Shown here: positions 5,844 to 11,310 of the stretch, piece by piece
How positions within the stretch are numbered: the first letter of the stretch is position 1
Layout: every line of letters begins with the position of its first letter
From: Candidatus Pacearchaeota archaeon
GTDB lineage: Archaea; Nanoarchaeota; Nanoarchaeia; Pacearchaeales; GW2011-AR1
NCBI GenBank assembly: GCA_023228245.1
Contig: JALOBN010000063.1
Location: 1-12,480 of the forward strand
DNA: 12,480 bases
Direction of reading: 5' to 3'
Translations under genes and position numbers: made by a program
Notes under the pieces: model-generated
The model's input: only the letters and a program-made list of their open reading frames with translations
Databases searched by the model: none
What the model was told of the DNA's origin: nothing

Positions 5844-6337
5844 CCAGTTCTCAATTTTTCTAACGCCTCCTTCGCCGCCCGCTTGTTCCTGGCAATGCGC
5901 GCCGTCGCTCCATCCGCATTATAGGTGGAATCCCATAGATCGGCTTCAGCGAGTTCTAAGAATTTCGACTCTAAGCGGCCTATATAGGCTTGCTGCTCAT
6001 CCATCTCCTTCTTGACCGCCTCATATCGGCCTATCCAGGAATCACGGTCTGCAATCCAGGAAGTGATTTGCTGTTCAAGATCACGTATTCTGGCAGGCAA
6101 CTCATTTCCTTCCTTCATGAGACGACCGACGAGAAGATGGGCAGCTTGAAGTTCTTGATCTTTCTTGCGAATTTCCGCTTGCAGGGACTTAATTTCTCCT
6201 TTTAATCTGTGAATTTCTGTGTTGGTTTTAAAACAATTTTCGGGATAATCTTGATTCGATTTATACCGTGCAATAGAACATGTTTTCCAATCGAGTTTGC
6301 ATGATCCATCGTCGTCAAATGGGCATTCTTCGCTCAT
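5840..6337 (-). CDS. Cys-rich N-terminus plus long coiled coil, 165 aa
   Basis: Last gene of the second leftward unit. Residues 1-35 hold C5, C13, C20 and C35 (CPFDDDGSCK...WKTCSIAR...NC), a likely small metal site resembling the miniproteins of the rightward array. Residues about 39-135 are a nearly continuous coiled coil (for example IHRLKGEIKSLQAEIRKKDQ), and the end is basic (ARIARNKRAAKEALEKLR). The start at 6337 overlaps the upstream stop as ATGA; an upstream ATG at 6373 would overlap the neighbour further. A structural or tethering role is conceivable but unproven; no family recognised. Confidence 0.74.
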   Translation of the reverse strand: MSEECPFDDDGSCKLDWKTCSIARYKSNQDYPENCFKTNTEIHRLKGEIKSLQAEIRKKDQELQAAHLLVGRLMKEGNELPARIRDLEQQITSWIADRDSWIGRYEAVKKEMDEQQAYIGRLESKFLELAEADLWDSTYNADGATARIARNKRAAKEALEKLRTG

Positions 6338-6780
6338 AGCAGGCCTCTCAATACAGTTGCCTTTTCTATACATTCCCGGTTCGGCTCATCCTCGTAATAT
6401 GCCCTATCCCGAAGCGTCTCAATGGCATATCGAATTGCTGCTTTCTCTTCCTCCGTGATCCTGTGCCAGGATGAGAGGTCTGCATCCAGTTCCGATGCCG
6501 CGAACGCCTTGAATTTCTCGATTGGCTCATGCCTACCATATAGTTTCAGGCAACGATATTGAATGAAATGCGCATGTTCTTGGATGGCTTGACTTTCTCG
6601 CATTTCTGCATAAGCCAGCAATCTCGGAAACATATCTGCCATTTTCACAACAGTTTCAATATGCTTCATAACATTTTCATTTTTGCCTGCGATTACCCGA
6701 ACCTGCTTGAGATCGTATTCTACATCTTCCTTTGGCAGATCTTCGCAGAGTTGGCGGGCTTCTGACAGAATTTTAGACAT
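6334..6780 (-). CDS. Helical protein with Ea22-like middle and shared C-terminal module, 148 aa
   Basis: It is almost wholly helical. The stretch VVKMADMFPRLLAYAEM looks like a weak version of the Ea22-type 'helix-FP-LL' motif. The C-terminal part, TEEEKAAIRYAIETLRDRA followed by a spacer and KATVLRGLL, matches a short phage module of the form T-EE-x2-A-I-x2-AI-x2-L...VLRxLL, also present at 10443-10727. The start at 6780 overlaps the previous gene by 8 bases. An ATG at 6801 is the alternative and cannot be excluded, as neither has a strong ribosome site. Confidence 0.72.
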   Translation of the reverse strand: MSKILSEARQLCEDLPKEDVEYDLKQVRVIAGKNENVMKHIETVVKMADMFPRLLAYAEMRESQAIQEHAHFIQYRCLKLYGRHEPIEKFKAFAASELDADLSSWHRITEEEKAAIRYAIETLRDRAYYEDEPNRECIEKATVLRGLL

Positions 6781-6919
6781 GCATACCAGACCCCATTTCA
6801 ATCAATCCATCTGGATTAAATTTTTTCAATACACATGAACTACAATATCCATTGCGCCCAAATAAGCCTTTGAATTCGCTATTTGGCTTATCTTTTCCAC
6901 ATCCGATGCATTTTCTCAT
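6773..6919 (-). CDS. Zinc-ribbon / treble-clef miniprotein, 48 aa
   Basis: The sequence MRKCIGCGKDKPNSEFKG begins a classic two-knuckle finger, C4-x2-C7 ... C26-x2-C29 (GYCSSC). The CxxCGKxKPxSEF opening is the widespread phage treble-clef type found alone or attached to HNH nucleases; no HNH residues follow here. The start at 6919 overlaps the preceding stop as ATGA, while the upstream ATG at 6985 would lie inside the neighbour. It probably binds zinc and perhaps nucleic acid. Confidence 0.76.
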   Translation of the reverse strand: MRKCIGCGKDKPNSEFKGLFGRNGYCSSCVLKKFNPDGLIEMGSGMHV

Positions 6920-7236
6920 CCTTCTGCCTCCATCAAGCGCGCCGCCTTCTGCAATCGTCTTACTGTAGCAGTCGTTTTTTGGCACGATTCACATACACAA
7001 GTTCCGGGTTGCCATTCCCCGGAAAGAACAAAAGCCAAATCGCTTGCATCGCCTGGTTCGAAGAGGCTCAACACTTTCATCATGGCAGGAGCGGCATTTC
7101 GCAAGGCAATGAAGAATTTCGTATCTCTTAGAACTATCTTAGGATCTACTTGCATGTCAATCGACCACGGCATTGGAGTTACCTTTTGCTCAAGTTCTGC
7201 CAGCCGCTTTATAGCGGCAATAAGCGATTCACTCAT
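6916..7236 (-). CDS. Ea22-like domain protein with C-terminal Cys cluster, 106 aa
   Basis: It carries the Ea22/ead-type core: TPMPW at 20-24, then D38 and FFIALRNAAPAMMKVL (41-56), matching TPxPW...D..FIA.ARN..PA. After it comes C80-x-C82-x2-C85 and a helical end. This is the same motif as in the genes at 9673 and, in part, 5326. In phages this module marks early accessory proteins of unknown role. Its start sits 6 bases after GGAGGTTG, a strong ribosome site, and overlaps the previous stop by 8 bases. Confidence 0.78.
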   Translation of the reverse strand: MSESLIAAIKRLAELEQKVTPMPWSIDMQVDPKIVLRDTKFFIALRNAAPAMMKVLSLFEPGDASDLAFVLSGEWQPGTCVCESCQKTTATVRRLQKAARLMEAEG

Positions 7237-7423
7237 GTTTCAACCTCCTGATAGCCTCTTCTGCATCCACCTGAAGCCACGAAGATACCAATTTCTCCAG
7301 GTGGCTTCCAACCATCATAGTCCATGATAGGGTGCCATATCCGGCCTTGTCGGCCAGAAGTTGGGTCAGTTTGTCGTTCCAGATGATTAGTTCTGGGGTG
7401 GTCATTGATTCTACTTTCTTCAT
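7229..7423 (-). CDS. Small helical protein of unknown function, 64 aa
   Basis: Not recognised. It begins MKKVESMTTPELIIWNDKLT and is predicted mostly helical, with conserved-looking LEKLVSSWLQ in the second half and a basic end RRLKHE. The start at 7423 overlaps the preceding stop as ATGA; upstream in-frame ATG codons lie inside the preceding gene. The last 8 bases overlap the Ea22-like gene and contain its ribosome site. Confidence 0.68.
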   Translation of the reverse strand: MKKVESMTTPELIIWNDKLTQLLADKAGYGTLSWTMMVGSHLEKLVSSWLQVDAEEAIRRLKHE

Positions 7424-7761
7424 GATTTCTGCTCCTTGATAATCGCATCTATTCGCCTCAATTGATCCAAGGTCAATTTCTCGGGTGAGGTCCCTCGAAA
7501 ATGTGAGCATAGCCGCTTGAATTCGATTTTCTCCCTAATCTCGCTGGCAGGCTCTGCCAAATGTTCCCGATGATACGCATGAATGCCGCGCTCCCATCCA
7601 TCTGGATTGTATACGGTATCCTGCCCATTTCGATGAATCACTATTCTACCCGATGGCGTGAGGCGATTGACTTTTGCGAGCCAGATATCTCGGCCACCGA
7701 GGCCGCCATAGACGGCGACGGTATCGCCGGGCCTAAGTTGTTTCAGCCATTCATTGGTCAT
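7420..7761 (-). CDS. SH3-like domain protein, 113 aa
   Basis: Residues 8-60 read as a small beta barrel: LRPGDTVAVYGGLGGRDIW, then AKVNRLTPSGRIVI, then a turn and a third strand. LRPGD.V.V followed by ...V..LTPSGRIVI is typical of SH3-like modules in phage and plasmid proteins, often nucleic-acid or peptide binding. Residues 65-113 are basic helices (REKIEFKRLCSHFRG, LRRIDAIIKEQKS). The start at 7761 overlaps the previous stop as ATGA. It may be related in fold to the duplicated domain of the gene at 2045-3028, but sequence similarity is weak. Confidence 0.74.
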   Translation of the reverse strand: MTNEWLKQLRPGDTVAVYGGLGGRDIWLAKVNRLTPSGRIVIHRNGQDTVYNPDGWERGIHAYHREHLAEPASEIREKIEFKRLCSHFRGTSPEKLTLDQLRRIDAIIKEQKS

Positions 7762-7943
7762 GCTTTGCCCTCGCCGCATCGCGCGCACCAGAAATACAAG
7801 CGGTCATCCGTTCCTGGATCGAATCTTGTCTGTGGCTCACCCGGCTCAAAGACGATCTCGCCGAGCTTTCCGGGACCGTCCTCTTCCAGTATCGCTTTTA
7901 GGTTGCGCCCGCAACTTTCGCATTCTATGCTCCAATCAATCAT
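7758..7943 (-). CDS. Zinc-ribbon-like protein, 61 aa
   Basis: C8-x2-C11 (CESCGRNL) and C53-x2-C56 (CARCGEG) form a probable zinc ribbon with an acidic, Gly/Pro-rich middle. The WSIECESCGR opening is common in small phage proteins that resemble zinc-ribbon transcription or nucleic-acid factors; exact function unknown. Both its start and its stop lie in copies of the same 15-base junction sequence (7940-7954 and 7758-7772). Confidence 0.74.
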   Translation of the reverse strand: MIDWSIECESCGRNLKAILEEDGPGKLGEIVFEPGEPQTRFDPGTDDRLYFWCARCGEGKA

Positions 7944-8170
7944 GCTTTGCCCTCCCTATACAGTGCCAATGCCTGCTGCAAAGCGATCAGTCTGTGATAT
8001 TCCCGAACTACCGCATCGGTCGGGCAATAGAAACCGGGCGTGCCATTCGCAACTAGATCCGCTTCCATGTAGGCGAGCGTATCTTTTGCGTTCTTGATCG
8101 CGATTTCTAGGCCGTGGCGCGCGGCCAAGATTTCCAGCTCCAGACCGCCTTCGTAATTATATTTGGTCAT
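7940..8170 (-). CDS. Small helical protein of unknown function, 76 aa
   Basis: Not recognised. It begins MTKYNYEGGLELEILAARHG and is helical throughout, with a single Cys in GFYCPTDA and an end ALALYREGKA. The start at 8170 is supported by GAGGGGATCAC directly upstream, a long match to the archaeal anti-Shine-Dalgarno sequence, although the gene overlaps the RHH gene by 14 bases. An ATG at 8227 lies well inside the RHH gene. Confidence 0.68.
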   Translation of the reverse strand: MTKYNYEGGLELEILAARHGLEIAIKNAKDTLAYMEADLVANGTPGFYCPTDAVVREYHRLIALQQALALYREGKA

Positions 8171-8402
8171 GTGATCCCCTCGCCCATGATTCCTTTCCCC
8201 TTCGGCTCCTGGCATCACTCCGCGCATCTATCATGGCGGCCAATGCCCCATCATTCTTCGCATACTCTCGCAGATAGACCTCTACCGCTCGCGAAATGAT
8301 GACATTCTTGTCCATTGTCGATATTCTTTCTTGGGCCATCCAGGCGGCCAATGCGATTTCGGTCGCTTCTGGCAATTTCACCTTGGTTATCTTTTCGCTC
8401 AT
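8157..8402 (-). CDS. Ribbon-helix-helix DNA-binding protein 2, 81 aa
   Basis: Heads the second leftward unit. ITKVKLPEATEIALAAWMAQ (5-24) gives the strand and first helix. After a turn (STMDKN) the second helix VIISRAVEVYLREY shows the S-R-A-x-E-x-Y-L-R-E pattern typical of RHH proteins. The tail of about 30 residues is basic and Ser/Arg-rich (RSDARSRRGK). The ATG at 8402 is preferred over 8408, because it lies 27 bases from the centre of a TTAAATA box, which predicts a leaderless message. The same 10-base box as at the first RHH gene lies at its start. Confidence 0.76.
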   Translation of the reverse strand: MSEKITKVKLPEATEIALAAWMAQERISTMDKNVIISRAVEVYLREYAKNDGALAAMIDARSDARSRRGKESWARGSHDQI

Positions 8403-8404
8403 GT

Positions 8405-8414
8405 GCATGTACTT
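8405..8414 (-). promoter_or_regulatory. Shared putative operator box at the RHH2 start
   Basis: GCATGTACTT on the plus strand (AAGTACATGC on the coding strand) lies immediately upstream of the RHH2 start codon. The identical box is at 5080-5089, immediately upstream of RHH1. Both lie between the TATA box and the start codon, where a bound repressor would block initiation. Confidence 0.45.
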
Positions 8415-8461
8415 GGGACTATTAGTATTTAAGGATTGCGAGTACTAAGAGAGGCGAAAGG

Positions 8462-8469
8462 TATTTATG
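8462..8469 (+). promoter_or_regulatory. Rightward archaeal TATA box for the miniprotein array
   Basis: TATTTATG directly preceded by CGAAAGG, a close BRE match. The predicted transcript start near 8491 leaves a short leader before the ATG at 8507. It would drive all 17 genes to 12452, as no further gap is large enough for another promoter outside coding sequence. Confidence 0.5.
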
Positions 8470-8506
8470 CCAGCGAGTTCTATTAGGGATATCGAAGTGC
8501 GGGGTT

Positions 8507-8659
8507 ATGAAAATGAGCTTAATAGGAAATCGAAAGGATGTCTTGGAATTGGATGAGTTGTCAGACGCCTGCTTGAAAGCCAATTTCGGCTATACGGAAG
8601 CCGGAATCGAGAATCTGCGAGACCAGGCGAAGGGGATCAGAGAAGAGGAGGTGGCATGA
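8507..8659 (+). CDS. Small protein of unknown function, 50 aa
   Basis: First gene of the rightward array. It begins MKMSLIGNRKDVLELDELSD, is acidic and helical, contains one Cys, and ends GIREEEVA. It follows GCGGGGTT as ribosome site; ATG at 8513 is an alternative start. Its final codons hold GAGGAGGTGG, the strong ribosome site of the next gene. Not recognised. Confidence 0.62.
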   Translation: MKMSLIGNRKDVLELDELSDACLKANFGYTEAGIENLRDQAKGIREEEVA

Positions 8660-8660
8660 A

Positions 8661-8780
8661 ATGAGTGCAATGGCCCATTACTATCTCTCCCTCCGCGAAG
8701 CTTTGGCTGATCTGGAAGGAGAGGAATTTTGGATGGTTAGGTGGATATGTGAGAGGATTGAGAAGAAGGAGATGGCTTAA
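8661..8780 (+). CDS. Very small helical protein, 39 aa
   Basis: It begins MSAMAHYYLSLREALADLEG and continues as one or two amphipathic helices with Trp residues (EEFWMVRWICERIEKKEMA). GGAGGTGG lies 6 bases upstream, the best ribosome site in the array, and the next gene starts at the base after its stop. That packing supports it as real in spite of its size. Function unknown. Confidence 0.62.
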   Translation: MSAMAHYYLSLREALADLEGEEFWMVRWICERIEKKEMA

Positions 8781-8933
8781 ATGGTTTGCAAATGGTTTCA
8801 AGATGCTCCGGGTGATGAAGGCAATCTCGATGAAGGATTCTGCCTATTGACTCCTGGCATAAAATGCGCATCTCTCCGAAATGATGGGGAGACGCCTATG
8901 AAAGAATGTGAACAATATACTAGGAAGGTCTGA
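8781..8933 (+). CDS. Four-cysteine miniprotein, 50 aa
   Basis: C3, C21, C29 and C43, with the last in the form CEQY, make up the spacing-variable four-Cys pattern that recurs through this array. It begins MVCKWFQDAPGDEGNLDEGF. It directly follows the preceding stop, with GGAGATGG as ribosome site. Zinc or iron-sulfur binding is possible; no family recognised. Confidence 0.64.
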   Translation: MVCKWFQDAPGDEGNLDEGFCLLTPGIKCASLRNDGETPMKECEQYTRKV

Positions 8934-8935
8934 AC

Positions 8936-9244
8936 ATGCCCGACTTTCGCGATGCTTTCCTCATCGCCCGGTATGCCTTCCTGCTCGCACTCATCTGCCC
9001 CGCGATCATGGCCGCCCATGCGCAGGTGAGCATGGAGATCTCCGGCAATGTGTCCGGTGAAGGCTCGCATGAATGGAGCTTGGCCAATGCGGCGGGACTC
9101 ATACAGCAAGATGAGAGGGGTTCGATTCAGGATTGGAGCTTCCTGCTAGCGTTTCACGGCTATAACGTTCCGAATGTGGGCATTCTGGTACTGGATGGGG
9201 AAAGATATGAAATAGCCGAGAATGGGTCTATCGAGGCGATCTAA
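8936..9244 (+). CDS. Probable secreted or envelope protein, 102 aa
   Basis: The N-terminus has a signal-peptide form: a short charged start (MPDFRDAFLIAR), a hydrophobic core YAFLLALICPAIMAA (13-27) and a likely cleavage after AHA (residues 27-29, before QVSMEIS). The mature part of about 73 residues is beta-rich and polar (SMEISGNVSGEGSHEWSL, FLLAFHGYNVPNVGILVLDG). It could be secreted or stay anchored by the uncleaved segment. It is the only export-type protein in the array, so it may act at the cell surface. GGAAGGT precedes the ATG. Not recognised. Confidence 0.76.
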   Translation: MPDFRDAFLIARYAFLLALICPAIMAAHAQVSMEISGNVSGEGSHEWSLANAAGLIQQDERGSIQDWSFLLAFHGYNVPNVGILVLDGERYEIAENGSIEAI

Positions 9245-9466
9245 ATGGCTTGCCCAAACATCGACCCAACAATCGAGCCTACCAGCTACATGGACCCGGT
9301 GGACTACAACGGCTATAGGTTCTGGCATCGACAAAACATGGACGACAAATGGGAAAATGTTCAATTCTGCAAGAAAATTGGCAGGAAAAAGGACGTATTC
9401 GAATGTCTGAATGAATGCGAATACAAAGCCTGCTATGCCTATGATCCAAAAGACGAGGTCGCATGA
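9245..9466 (+). CDS. Cysteine-rich small protein, 73 aa
   Basis: C3, C42, C54, C58 and C63, the last four in FCKK...FECLNECEYKACYAYDP, form a probable metal-binding or disulfide cluster ending C-x2-Y like its neighbours. The central part is aromatic and polar (NGYRFWHRQNMDDKWENVQ). It begins directly after the preceding stop with GAGGCGATC as ribosome site. Family unknown. Confidence 0.7.
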   Translation: MACPNIDPTIEPTSYMDPVDYNGYRFWHRQNMDDKWENVQFCKKIGRKKDVFECLNECEYKACYAYDPKDEVA

Positions 9467-9672
9467 TGCCATCCATTCGCGAGATCCTAAAGCTCCAAAT
9501 CTACGAAATGGGCGGAGATGGCCTCTGCTATCCAGGTTTGAATTGTGGCTGTGGCATCGATGATCTTTTGCCGTGTCTGCGAAGATTGTCTGGAGAGGGG
9601 CCAACTCTCGATATGTGCAAGGTCGCGAAGAGGGGAGAAGATGGGTTGTGGTATGTGATGGAGGAGAAGTGA
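9463..9672 (+). CDS. Cysteine-rich phage-type small protein, 69 aa
   Basis: It begins MMPSIREILKLQIYEMGGDG and has C22, C28, C30, C38 and C52 in the pattern GDGLC...NCGCGIDDLLPC...DMCKVA. The order GDGLCxPxxxCGCxxDDLxPC is one I associate with small, uncharacterised phage proteins that probably bind zinc. The start overlaps the previous stop as ATGA; Met2 is an alternative start. It abuts the long coiled-coil gene that follows. Confidence 0.74.
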   Translation: MMPSIREILKLQIYEMGGDGLCYPGLNCGCGIDDLLPCLRRLSGEGPTLDMCKVAKRGEDGLWYVMEEK

Positions 9673-10446
9673 ATGGCTGAATTCGATATACAGAAAGTCC
9701 GAGGACTTTGCAAATACGTGACGCCTGCTCCGTGGTGCGTCTATGGTGATGAGATTGCCACGGAAGATGAAATAGACATCGATGGCGAAGGAAACCGAAC
9801 CATTATAATACCGTTTGATGGTTTCGATCTCGATTTCATAGCGGCATCCCGTGAATTGCTGCCAGCGGCGTGTGACGAGATTGAGCGACTTCGGGACGAG
9901 CAAGAAGAATGCGCAAACAGTTGCACTCTAGTTCGCGATTATTCGAAGGAACTTGAACAACTTCGCGCCGATGCAAAGAATTGGCAATGTGAATTTCCAT
10001 GCTCCGAAGAGAAATGGTGCAACAGGCAAAATCTATGCAGTGAAATGAAATCGCTCGCGGCAAAAGTCGATCAAGGTCGGATTGCCTACCATAAACAAGA
10101 GCAAGGTATAAGCAATCTTCAAACCGCCCTTGTTATGCGAGATCAGACGATCGCAGAGCAGGCCAAGCACATTCAGGCGCTTGAATCCGACCTAAAATAT
10201 GCACAAGAAGGTTGCCCGCATGGGTGGCAGGAACATGCAAGATTAGCGGCGATCTTGGGAGGAAACGATGCGCTGCATGTTTTGGCGCAACATGCGATGG
10301 ACAGAAATGTGAAGCTTGAGGCCGCGCTGATCATAGATCGCACCGAGAAGCTTGTTATGGCTTTCGCGGGATACGAGCCACCCATGACGATGGAAGATTG
10401 CGAGCAGATGGCCCGCAAGCAATTACACACCGAGGGTCTACTATGA
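9673..10446 (+). CDS. Ea22-like N-terminal domain with Cys cluster and coiled coil, 257 aa
   Basis: Largest protein of the array. Residues 17-74 hold the Ea22/ead-type module: TPAPWCVYGD, then an IIIPFDGFDLDF strand region, and FIAASRELLPAACDEIERL (55-73). Next is a Cys-rich stretch (C80, C84, C106, C110, C116, C122; CEFPCSEEKWCNRQNLC) and a coiled coil running to about residue 200 (TIAEQAKHIQALESDLKYAQ), then a helical end. In phages the module is found in non-essential early proteins with divergent C-termini; biochemical role is unknown. The start abuts the previous stop. Confidence 0.82.
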   Translation: MAEFDIQKVRGLCKYVTPAPWCVYGDEIATEDEIDIDGEGNRTIIIPFDGFDLDFIAASRELLPAACDEIERLRDEQEECANSCTLVRDYSKELEQLRADAKNWQCEFPCSEEKWCNRQNLCSEMKSLAAKVDQGRIAYHKQEQGISNLQTALVMRDQTIAEQAKHIQALESDLKYAQEGCPHGWQEHARLAAILGGNDALHVLAQHAMDRNVKLEAALIIDRTEKLVMAFAGYEPPMTMEDCEQMARKQLHTEGLL

Positions 10447-10727
10447 TCGAGCCGGCCAAATTGGTGCTAACAGCAGAGCAACGGGACGCCTTGGGAGAAG
10501 CGATCAGCATGATAGAAGATCCGTGCGAAGATGGATATCAGGGAGAGGACAGAGTTCTTGCTATCCTTCAGAACATGCTTTCCGGCTCCGTGCTTGCGTG
10601 GGAAGCGACGGAAGAGCGAAAGACCGTCCTGGGAAATTGCATCGCCGGATACGGGCCGGGAGAAGGGGCCCTCCGAGAATATGATGCGAATGTGATTCGG
10701 GCCATGCTGACGGAGGCCGAGCCATGA
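10443..10727 (+). CDS. Helical protein with shared phage C-terminal-type module, 94 aa
   Basis: It begins MIEPAKLVLTAEQRDALGEA and runs through SMIEDPCEDGYQGEDRVL to AILQNMLS. This is the same T-xEQ/EE-x-A-L/I-x2-AI-x2-L ... VL-x2-(M)L module as at the end of the gene at 6334-6780, here almost the whole front half of the protein. The rest, with one Cys and a Gly-rich turn (GYGPGEGAL), is unassigned. The start at 10443 overlaps the preceding stop as ATGA; an ATG at 10398 is inside the neighbour and rejected. Such modules are widespread, unexplained parts of phage early proteins. Confidence 0.74.
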   Translation: MIEPAKLVLTAEQRDALGEAISMIEDPCEDGYQGEDRVLAILQNMLSGSVLAWEATEERKTVLGNCIAGYGPGEGALREYDANVIRAMLTEAEP

Positions 10728-10819
10728 TGCTATACGATTTTGCGTTCAGCTTCGTTCTTGGGGCGGGGATCGGATTTTGGTTCGCCGTATATGCGCGTGC
10801 TGAGTGGGGATGGCCATGA
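10724..10819 (+). CDS. Single-pass membrane peptide, 31 aa
   Basis: It begins MMLYDFAFSFVLGAGIGFWF and ends with AVYARAEWGWP. One uninterrupted hydrophobic segment of about 20 residues with a GxGxG-type face suggests a small transmembrane peptide. The start overlaps the previous stop as ATGA and its own stop overlaps the next start as ATGA, the same coupling as the longer genes. At 31 aa it is near the limit of confidence. Confidence 0.55.
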   Translation: MMLYDFAFSFVLGAGIGFWFAVYARAEWGWP

Positions 10820-10959
10820 TCTCGATTCGTCGATCTACTGAGCATCGGCCGCGCATAGTCAGGCAATGGCCGCCAAGAACCATTCACCTGCCCGCTCATC
10901 CAAGGAAATGGTTGGCCGATGTCTGGATTGTGAAGGCTCGATATTTCGGAGGTGAGTAG
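10816..10959 (+). CDS. Small basic protein of unknown function, 47 aa
   Basis: It begins MISIRRSTEHRPRIVRQWPP and is strongly basic, rich in Arg, Pro and Trp, ending ARYFGGE. ATGA overlap with the membrane peptide supports it. Its last codons carry GGAGGTGA, the ribosome site of the next gene. No family seen; it may bind nucleic acid through charge, which is only a guess. Confidence 0.52.
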   Translation: MISIRRSTEHRPRIVRQWPPRTIHLPAHPRKWLADVWIVKARYFGGE

Positions 10960-10960
10960 C

Positions 10961-11095
10961 TTGCAATTTCCCAACCATCTCTCATATCGATATTGTGTGC
11001 GATGCCGGGATGTGCGCCCCTTTGCCTACATTCCGAAGATCAAGCATAGCAGATGCATGATTTGTGGGGGATATTTGGCGAGGAGGCCCGCATGA
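10961..11095 (+). CDS. Zinc-ribbon miniprotein with TTG start, 44 aa
   Basis: A full GGAGGTGA (10948-10955) sits 5 bases before TTG, and no ATG is available at that place, so TTG is the likely start. The product has C12-x2-C15 and C32-x2-C35 (YCVRCRDVRPF ... RCMICGGYL), a compact zinc ribbon with CMICGG as the second knuckle, rich in Arg. The stop overlaps the next start as ATGA. Ribbons of this kind often bind nucleic acid or act as small regulators. Confidence 0.7.
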   Translation: MQFPNHLSYRYCVRCRDVRPFAYIPKIKHSRCMICGGYLARRPA

Positions 11096-11310
11096 TGCAC
11101 ATCCCACACGATGATTGCTCGCCAGAATCGGTCGAGGCCCGACGCAACCTGCTTAGAGCCAATCATCCATTGCATAACAAGGAGGGACCAGCACCTACTA
11201 GGATACCTGTTGAGCAGGCGATAGCACAATTGGCCGAAGCTAAGGAATGCTATGAGCAGAGGTTGGCGGAGATTGAGACGGAACTTAAGATTTTGAGGGA
11301 TCAAGTATGA
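11092..11310 (+). CDS. Small coiled-coil protein of unknown function, 72 aa
   Basis: It begins MMHIPHDDCSPESVEARRNL, has a polar middle and ends in a coiled coil (QAIAQLAEAKECYEQRLAEI and on). Start at 11092 (or Met2) overlaps the upstream stop as ATGA and is preceded by GGAGG. An ATG at 11053 lies within the zinc-ribbon gene and is rejected. Not recognised. Confidence 0.68.
   Translation: MMHIPHDDCSPESVEARRNLLRANHPLHNKEGPAPTRIPVEQAIAQLAEAKECYEQRLAEIETELKILRDQV

Larger units (their letters stand above)
8403..8506. promoter_or_regulatory. Divergent promoter region 2
   Basis: Non-coding stretch between the second RHH gene and the rightward array. It holds a leftward TATA (minus-strand TTAAATA, 8432-8426) with CGCAAT upstream as BRE. 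It also holds the 10-base box GCATGTACTT (8405-8414) shared with region 1, and a further AGTACT at 8441-8446. For the rightward array, CGAAAGG followed by TATTTATG (8454-8469) is a good BRE-TATA pair. It predicts a start near 8491 and a leader of about 16 bases with GCGGGGTT as ribosome site. Confidence 0.58.

Noticed and set aside
6773..6919. HNH endonuclease from the treble-clef opening
   Set aside because: The protein ends after 48 residues with no His-Asn-His residues following the zinc knuckles.
7561..8097. 178-codon open frame on the plus strand
   Set aside because: Lies across three minus-strand genes joined by ATGA overlaps, with zinc-ribbon and SH3-like features; composition is of shadow type.
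8467..8556. 29-codon frame starting at the ATG in TATTTATG
   Set aside because: Overlaps the 8507 gene by 50 bases and its start is part of a probable BRE-TATA promoter.
9146..9604. 152-codon open frame on the minus strand with a hydrophobic stretch
   Set aside because: Antisense to three abutting plus-strand genes with ribosome sites and Cys motifs; no own ribosome site.
9487..9903. 138-codon open frame on the minus strand
   Set aside because: Antisense to the Ea22-like gene and its neighbour; no domain.
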